Assembly (NCBI GenBank): GCA_001067655.1
Contig: JUNU01000269.1
Location: 1-5,765 of the forward strand
DNA from: Neisseria lactamica
GTDB taxonomy: Bacteria > Pseudomonadota > Gammaproteobacteria > Burkholderiales > Neisseriaceae
Length of the DNA: 5,765 bases
Reading direction: 5' to 3'
Translations under genes and position numbers: made by a program
Notes under the pieces: model-generated
The model's database searches: none
What the model was told of the DNA's origin: nothing
What the model saw: the letters and a program-made list of their open reading frames with translations, nothing else
Shown here: positions 1 through 2,672 of the stretch, piece by piece
How the letters are laid out: every line of letters starts with the position of its first letter
How positions within the stretch are numbered: position 1 is the stretch's first letter

Positions 1-46
1 GCGGGAAGGCGGAAGCAACCAGGGCGGGAAGGCGGAAGCAACCAGG
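1..46. repeat. 23-bp tandem repeat, two perfect copies
   Basis: Positions 1-23 and 24-46 are identical copies of a purine-rich 23-bp unit that begins GCGGGAAGGCGG and ends CAACCAGG. A degenerate third copy follows (47 to about 58, beginning GCGGGAA then GCAAGGA). The array touches the window edge, so further copies may lie to the left. The unit is not a multiple of three, and on the minus strand it falls inside the open start beginning at 81, so each gain or loss of a copy would shift that reading frame. The repeat is directly visible; any role in switching is inference. Confidence 0.85.
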
Positions 47-81
47 GCGGGAAGCAAGGAAAGGCGGGCGGAATAGTGCAT
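1..81 (-). CDS. Possible 5' end of an exported, Fur-controlled protein (partial)
   Basis: An ATG at 81-79 on the minus strand opens 27 codons with no stop before the window edge. The peptide begins MHYSARLSLLPALVASAF: a short basic start (R6) followed by a hydrophobic Leu/Ala core, which resembles a Sec signal peptide. After residue 18 the second repeat copy is read in another frame (PPWLLPPS), which looks less like a cleavage region; with a different copy number the core could join a normal Ala-X-Ala site. A TATAAT lies about 30 bp upstream of the ATG and a Fur-like palindrome lies beyond it, as expected for an iron-uptake gene such as a TonB-dependent receptor. That identity is only a guess, because the body of the gene is outside the window. 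The Shine-Dalgarno is weak (GAG about 7 nt before ATG). The stretch could also be non-coding. Confidence 0.4.
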   Translation of the reverse strand, partial: MHYSARLSLLPALVASAFPPWLLPPSR

Positions 82-110
82 GTTCAACTCGGAAGGTGAA
101 AGGATGCGGC

Positions 111-139
111 ATTATAGGAAATATTTTTGTTTAATTAAA
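111..139 (-). promoter_or_regulatory. Candidate sigma-70 promoter reading leftward
   Basis: The minus strand has a perfect -10 TATAAT at 116-111 and, 17 nt upstream, a weak -35 TTTAAT (139-134) in AT-rich DNA. Transcription would start near 104, giving a leader of about 23 nt before the ATG at 81. The Fur-like palindrome lies directly upstream of the -35. Confidence 0.5.
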
Positions 140-142
140 ATA

Positions 143-161
143 ATTGATAACAATTATCTTT
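143..161. promoter_or_regulatory. Fur-box-like operator
   Basis: The core TGATAAC-A-ATTATCT (145-159) matches the 7-1-7 Fur consensus TGATAATnATTATCA at 12 of 14 arm positions. It is centred about 48 bp upstream of the predicted start of the leftward promoter and abuts its -35. Fur with iron bound there could repress, or at that distance possibly activate, the leftward gene. No gene reads away from it on the plus strand, so the leftward gene is the likely target. Confidence 0.6.
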
Positions 162-210
162 ATTTATGAAAAATCGTGTTTATATTTTGCAACGAAGCAG
201 CCATAAACCG

Positions 211-255
211 AAAGGTCGTCTGAAAAGCCCTGTTTCGGGTTTTCAGACGACCTTT
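211..255 (-). terminator. Inverted uptake-sequence pair, rsmG terminator
   Basis: The arms 211-226 and 240-255 are perfect 16-bp inverted repeats, each containing the uptake sequence AGGTCGTCTGAA (213-224 plus, 242-253 minus). After a bulged G227, CCC 228-230 pairs with GGG 237-239, leaving a 6-nt loop. The hairpin lies about 30 bp past the rsmG stop. Paired uptake sequences commonly act as intrinsic terminators in Neisseria. The T-run after the stem is short (TTT then CGGTTTAT), so efficiency is uncertain. Confidence 0.75.
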
Positions 256-284
256 GCAATATTCAGACTCAACGTTCGGAAGGC

Positions 285-908
285 TCAAACTTTTTTCAAA
301 ACCACCATATGCCGTTCTGCATCCAAGCCGGGGACGTGGAGGGCTTCGACGCGTTCGACGGCGACGGTGTCGGGGAGTTTGGCGATTTCTTCTTCGGGGT
401 ATACGCCTTTCATGGCGACCCAGCGACCTCCATCTTTCAAAAGGTGCGCCGTCCAGTTGACGAAGTCGGCGAGTTCGGCGAAGGCGCGGCTGGTGATGAT
501 GTCGGCTTGGAAGTCTTGAACGGCTTCGACTCGGCCACTGACGACGCGGACGTTGGCGAGTCCGAGTTCGATGACGGCTTGTTGCAGGAAGGCGGTTTTT
601 TTGGTGTTGGCGTCCAAGAGGGTGATGTTGAGGTCGGGACGGCAGATGGCGGCGGGAATGCCGGGCTGTCCGCCGCCGGAGCCGACATCCAGCATGGTGT
701 GCGCGCCTTGGAGGTAGGGGAGTAGGGTCAGGCTGTCGAGCAGGTGATGGCTGACCATTTGCGCTTCGTCGCGCAGGGCGGTGAGGTTGTAGGTCTTGTT
801 CCACTTTTTGAGCAGGTCGGTATAGGCGAGCAGATGGGTTTGCTGTTCTGCGGATAGGTCCAAACCTAATGCCTGTATGCCTGCTTGGAGTTGCTGTGTC
901 GGGGTCAT
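285..908 (-). CDS. rsmG: 16S rRNA (guanine-527-N7)-methyltransferase RsmG (GidB)
   Basis: This cytoplasmic enzyme uses S-adenosylmethionine to make m7G527 in the 530 loop of 16S rRNA; in other bacteria its loss gives low-level streptomycin resistance. The protein has 207 residues, the same length as E. coli RsmG. Visible marks are the N-terminal WNKTYNLTA (36-44), the SAM-binding glycine loop LDVGSGGGQPGIP (73-85), the acidic end of strand 2 LLDA (97-100), VVSGRVE (122-128), and SRAFAEL (140-146) followed by LLKDGGRWVAMKG (156-168). All family motifs are intact. The start at 908 gives the normal family N-terminus, although the upstream Shine-Dalgarno is weak (GGA about 9 nt before ATG). It lies 198 bp downstream of rluC on the same strand and may be co-transcribed with it if the intervening terminator leaks. 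In meningococci gidB is typically followed by chromosome-partition genes; here a Fur-like control region follows instead. Assignment is secure from sequence. Confidence 0.96.
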   Translation of the reverse strand: MTPTQQLQAGIQALGLDLSAEQQTHLLAYTDLLKKWNKTYNLTALRDEAQMVSHHLLDSLTLLPYLQGAHTMLDVGSGGGQPGIPAAICRPDLNITLLDANTKKTAFLQQAVIELGLANVRVVSGRVEAVQDFQADIITSRAFAELADFVNWTAHLLKDGGRWVAMKGVYPEEEIAKLPDTVAVERVEALHVPGLDAERHMVVLKKV

Positions 909-946
909 GGTGTTTGTCCGTGTTGTGTCGGGCGTTATGGTAGCGG

Positions 947-1118
947 AAAAAAAGGTCGTCTGAAAGGCGTGGGGTTATTAAGGGATTAGGTTCTCAGGGC
1001 AGTGGAGTTGTAGCGTGGGCTTTGCCCACGAAACTTGTTGTCTGACAATCCGGATTTGTCTGTTGTCTTTGCACTCGTGTCGTGGGCAAAGCCCACGCTA
1101 CGGGTTTCAGACGACCTT
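947..1118 (-). terminator. Split inverted uptake-sequence pair after rluC
   Basis: The uptake sequences at 953-964 (plus) and 1106-1117 (minus) form 14-bp perfect inverted arms (952-965 and 1105-1118). On the minus strand the distal arm runs straight into seven T residues (953-947), the classic form of an intrinsic terminator for rluC. The arms are 139 nt apart, however, and the interval holds the 92-bp inverted-repeat element. This suggests a compact terminator interrupted by that element. Whether the long-loop hairpin still terminates is unknown. Confidence 0.5.
1010..1101. mobile_element. 92-bp MITE-like inverted-repeat element
   Basis: The termini 1010-1031 and 1080-1101 are a perfect 22-bp inverted repeat beginning GTAGCGTGGGCTTTGCCCAC. 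Each arm is itself a hairpin (CGTGGGC-TTT-GCCCACG). The 48-bp core contains a near-central palindrome, AATCCGGATT (1047-1056). It has no coding capacity. Size, long termini and position between genes fit a small non-autonomous element or a neisserial intergenic repeat, but no target-site duplication is obvious and I cannot name a family. It is not a Correia element, because the ends differ. Confidence 0.6.
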
Positions 1119-2105
1119 CCCTGCGTTTTCCAGCATCAGGACAAATTGTGCCAAGTCTTGCGGCAGCGGGGCTTTTAAGATGAGTTTTTCGCCTGTCAGC
1201 GGGTGGTCGAGGTGTAGCTCGGCGGCGTGGAGGAACATTCGTTTCAAACCGAGTTTCTGGAGGCGTTTGTTGGCTTGGTAGTCGCCGTAACGTTCGTCGC
1301 CGGCGATGGGGCATTGCTGGGATTGGAGGTGGACACGGATTTGGTGGGTGCGGCCGGTTTTCAGGGTGGCTTGCACGAGGGTGAGGTGCGAGAGACCGAC
1401 TTGGTGCAGGAGGTCGTCTGAAAAGCGGTTGAGCACGCGGAAGATGGTGTGCGCGGATTGGCCGTCTTCGTTGACGCGCACCATTTTTTCGCCTTGCGCG
1501 CCGGTGTATTTGAACAGGGGCAGTTTGACGTGGAAGCTGTCGTTCGGCAGTTTGCCTACGCCCAGCGCGAGGTAGATTTTTTTGGGGTGGTCGTTGCGGA
1601 TGGCTTCGTGCAGTTTGACGAGCGCGCTGCGTTTTTTGGCGATCATCAAGAGGCCGCTGGTGTCTTTGTCGAGGCGGTGGACGAGTTCGAGGTAGCGGGC
1701 TTCGGGGCGGGCGCGGCGGATTTGTTCGATGACGCCGAAGCTCACGCCGCTGCCGCCGTGGACGGCGGTGCCTGCTGGTTTGTCGATGACGAGCAGCGCG
1801 TTGTCTTCGTAGATGATGGTAAATTCGCGCGCGGGTACGGCTTGGGCGCGGTTTTCAGACGACCTTTGCTTTTCGGCGGTGCGCACGGGCGGGATGCGGA
1901 GCAGGTCGCCCGTTTGGATGCGGCTGTCGGGCTTGCAGCGTTTTTTGTTCAGGCGCACTTCGCCGGCGCGGATAATGCGGTGGATATGGCTTTTGGGTAC
2001 GCCTTTGAGGATTTTTATCAGATAGTTGTCAAGGCGTTGGCCGGCTTCGTGTTCGGCGACGGTAATCAGGCTGACTGAATCTTTGCTTATTGCGTGCGTT
2101 TTCAT
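1107..2105 (-). CDS. rluC: 23S rRNA pseudouridine synthase, RluC type
   Basis: This RluA-family synthase isomerises uridines in 23S rRNA (positions 955, 2504 and 2580 for E. coli RluC), near the peptidyl-transferase centre. The protein has 332 residues. An S4 RNA-binding domain (about 22-72, RLDNYLIKIL...RAGEVRLNKKR...GDLLRIP) is joined by a polar linker (73-92) to the catalytic domain. The signature HRLDKDTSG is at 143-151 with catalytic D146, and GRTHQIRVHL (251-260) and GDERYGD (269-275) complete the active site. The S4 domain and divergent rne neighbour favour RluC over RluA; RluD is the main alternative. Uptake sequences lie in the linker, in the catalytic domain and over the stop codon (TGA at 1109-1107). 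The start at 2105 was chosen because it puts the S4 domain at a normal distance; the Shine-Dalgarno is weak (GGGA). It is probably transcribed with rsmG. Confidence 0.93.
   Translation of the reverse strand: MKTHAISKDSVSLITVAEHEAGQRLDNYLIKILKGVPKSHIHRIIRAGEVRLNKKRCKPDSRIQTGDLLRIPPVRTAEKQRSSENRAQAVPAREFTIIYEDNALLVIDKPAGTAVHGGSGVSFGVIEQIRRARPEARYLELVHRLDKDTSGLLMIAKKRSALVKLHEAIRNDHPKKIYLALGVGKLPNDSFHVKLPLFKYTGAQGEKMVRVNEDGQSAHTIFRVLNRFSDDLLHQVGLSHLTLVQATLKTGRTHQIRVHLQSQQCPIAGDERYGDYQANKRLQKLGLKRMFLHAAELHLDHPLTGEKLILKAPLPQDLAQFVLMLENAGKVV
1411..1422 (+). repeat. DNA uptake sequence inside rluC
   Basis: This is a perfect AGGTCGTCTGAA. On the coding strand of rluC it is read as part of F228-S-D-D-L232, between conserved blocks of the catalytic domain. 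It should promote recognition of this DNA during natural transformation through the pilus receptor ComP. Confidence 0.85.
1854..1865 (-). repeat. DNA uptake sequence in the rluC linker
   Basis: AGGTCGTCTGAA on the minus strand is read exactly in frame as R81-S82-S83-E84. These residues lie in the flexible linker between the S4 and catalytic domains of RluC, where an imposed peptide should be well tolerated. Confidence 0.85.
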
Positions 2106-2112
2106 CTATAAT
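2083..2112 (+). promoter_or_regulatory. Candidate distal rne promoter overlapping the rluC start
   Basis: A perfect TATAAT (2107-2112) lies 18 nt after TTGCTT (2083-2088). The -35 and spacer cover the first codons of rluC on the opposite strand. Initiation near 2119 would give rne a leader of about 550 nt. The -10 is strong but the -35 matches only three of six positions. Confidence 0.4.
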
Positions 2113-2182
2113 CCCGAACATCCGTTTCGGCAGAAACCTGTACAAACAGGCCGTATGGGACGGATGGTATTGTTAAAACGAG

Positions 2183-2209
2183 ATTTTATATTAAAAACGC
2201 ACTCTGCAA
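2183..2209 (-). promoter_or_regulatory. Weak candidate rluC promoter
   Basis: On the minus strand an AT-rich stretch gives TATAAA (2190-2185) or TAAAAT (2188-2183), with TTGCAG at 2209-2204 upstream. The spacers (13 or 15 nt) are shorter than ideal. It is the best -10-like sequence upstream of rluC, but it is only suggestive. Confidence 0.25.
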
Positions 2210-2218
2210 AGCATTTTC

Positions 2219-2250
2219 CCTGCGTTTATGCCAAAGCCCGTAAACGCAGG
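2219..2250. promoter_or_regulatory. 10-bp perfect inverted repeat between rluC and rne
   Basis: CCTGCGTTTA (2219-2228) and TAAACGCAGG (2241-2250) are perfectly complementary across a 12-nt spacer. No T-run follows on either strand, so it is probably not a terminator. It could be a leader hairpin of the long rne transcript or a protein-binding palindrome between the divergent promoters. Confidence 0.5.
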
Positions 2251-2268
2251 AGCGTAATTAAGTTTGAT

Positions 2269-2297
2269 TTGATTTTGCCGATTTGACCGGGCATAAG
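2269..2297 (+). promoter_or_regulatory. Candidate proximal rne promoter
   Basis: TTGATT (2269-2274) is followed after 17 nt by CATAAG (2292-2297); both boxes match the sigma-70 consensus at four of six positions. Initiation near 2304 would leave a leader of about 370 nt, close to the 361-nt leader known for E. coli rne. Confidence 0.35.
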
Positions 2298-2403
2298 ACG
2301 AGGGGCGGGTGTTTGACAAACCTGCCGCGCCGCACCGTTCGAAACTTCCGGCATAACGATAATAAGAAGATGTCGGCTACCTGTTTTCCAAGCCGGACCT
2401 GTA

Positions 2404-2441
2404 CCGTCCGGACTTCGGCGGCGGACGGAGTGTTCCGCCGC
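2404..2441 (+). promoter_or_regulatory. Two mutually exclusive hairpins (possible attenuator)
   Basis: Fold A pairs CCGTCCG (2404-2410) with CGGACGG (2422-2428). Fold B pairs GCGGCGGA (2418-2425) with TCCGCCGC (2434-2441) and is followed by the T-rich ATTGTTCTTTATT. Both use bases 2422-2425, so they cannot form together. This geometry resembles an antiterminator/terminator switch. The T-tract is interrupted, so fold B would be an imperfect terminator. Confidence 0.4.
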
Positions 2442-2474
2442 ATTGTTCTTTATTGCCTTCTTTATCCGTACCCT

Positions 2475-2519
2475 TCCGCACACGGCCGCATTGTTTTGGG
2501 CGGCGTGCAACCTTGCGGA
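2475..2519 (+). promoter_or_regulatory. Long leader hairpin
   Basis: The outer stem TCCGCA (2475-2480) pairs with TGCGGA (2514-2519). The inner stem CAC-GCCGC (2481-2489, one bulged G) pairs with GCGGCGTG (2500-2507). About 14 base pairs form, with an internal CAACCT loop and an apical ATTGTTTTGG loop. The single-stranded A/U-rich loop would suit RNase E recognition (inference). Confidence 0.55.
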
Positions 2520-2559
2520 CTTCAATTCAAAAACTGATTGCTCATCCGGGTTTCTGCAT

Positions 2560-2582
2560 CCCGCGCCGAAAAGGGGCGCGGG
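2560..2582 (+). promoter_or_regulatory. GC-rich leader hairpin
   Basis: CCCGCGCC (2560-2567) pairs perfectly with GGCGCGGG (2575-2582) around the loop GAAAAGG. This is the most GC-rich stem in the window. No T-run follows, so it is a stable leader element and not a terminator. Confidence 0.6.
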
Positions 2583-2625
2583 CTATGCCTAATCCCGCCC
2601 GCCTCGCAGAGTGTCTGACAAAGAG

Positions 2626-2657
2626 CAGGCAGGTCGTCTGAAAAGGCTGCCCGCCTG
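2626..2657 (+). promoter_or_regulatory. Hairpin with an uptake sequence in its loop, next to the rne ribosome site
   Basis: CAGGC (2626-2630) can pair with GCCTG (2653-2657), or GGCAG (2628-2632) with CTGCC (2647-2651). In the first fold the uptake sequence AGGTCGTCTGAA (2631-2642) lies in the loop; in the second it forms the edge of the stem. The structure ends 3 nt before the Shine-Dalgarno, so it could influence ribosome access. Confidence 0.4.
2631..2642 (+). repeat. DNA uptake sequence in the rne leader
   Basis: A perfect AGGTCGTCTGAA lies 30 bp before the rne start codon. It is unpaired with any inverted partner, unlike the terminator-forming pairs after rsmG and rluC. Confidence 0.85.
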
Positions 2658-2660
2658 TGC

Positions 2661-2664
2661 GAGG
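2661..2664 (+). promoter_or_regulatory. rne ribosome binding site
   Basis: GAGG ends 8 nt before the ATG at 2673, which supports that start; the encoded MKRMLFNATQ is the usual RNase E N-terminus. Confidence 0.8.
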
Positions 2665-2672
2665 TAATCATT

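Larger units (their letters stand above)
2304..2672 (+). promoter_or_regulatory. Structured 5' leader of rne
   Basis: No convincing gene lies between rluC and rne. The short frames here (for example plus 2283-2537 and minus 2226-2525) lack domains, a good ribosome site and normal composition. The stretch holds a succession of strong hairpins: 2404-2441 (two alternative folds), 2475-2519, 2560-2582 and 2626-2657, ending just before the rne ribosome site. In E. coli, RNase E binds leader hairpins of its own mRNA and cleaves it, which sets the enzyme level. The same logic is inferred here from position and structure and not from sequence similarity. Confidence 0.5.

Noticed and set aside
1..58. 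CRISPR-like array.
   Set aside because: The copies are directly abutting with no spacers, so it is a simple tandem repeat.
164..200. Plus-strand promoter or gene using the Fur box and the TATATT near 181.
   Set aside because: Transcription would run into the terminator hairpin and antisense to rsmG; no gene lies there. The leftward reading is better supported.
309..725. Open frame on the plus strand opposite rsmG (138 aa), and the other frames across 160-804.
   Set aside because: They lie within rsmG, whose family motifs are unmistakable. The translations are low-complexity by-products of its codon pattern.
1449..2078. 209-aa open frame on the plus strand opposite rluC.
   Set aside because: It is a shadow of rluC, rich in Ala/Val/Phe/Asp as expected from reverse reading of a GC-rich gene, with no domain.
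2313..2341. Consensus -35 TTGACA at 2313-2318 as an rne promoter.
   Set aside because: No acceptable -10 lies 16-19 nt downstream (CGTTCG at 17 nt).
2226..2537. Short frames on both strands in the rluC-rne gap (99 aa minus, 84 aa plus).
   Set aside because: Arg/Cys-rich, no ribosome site, no recognisable domain, and overlapping strong hairpins; better explained as leader RNA.
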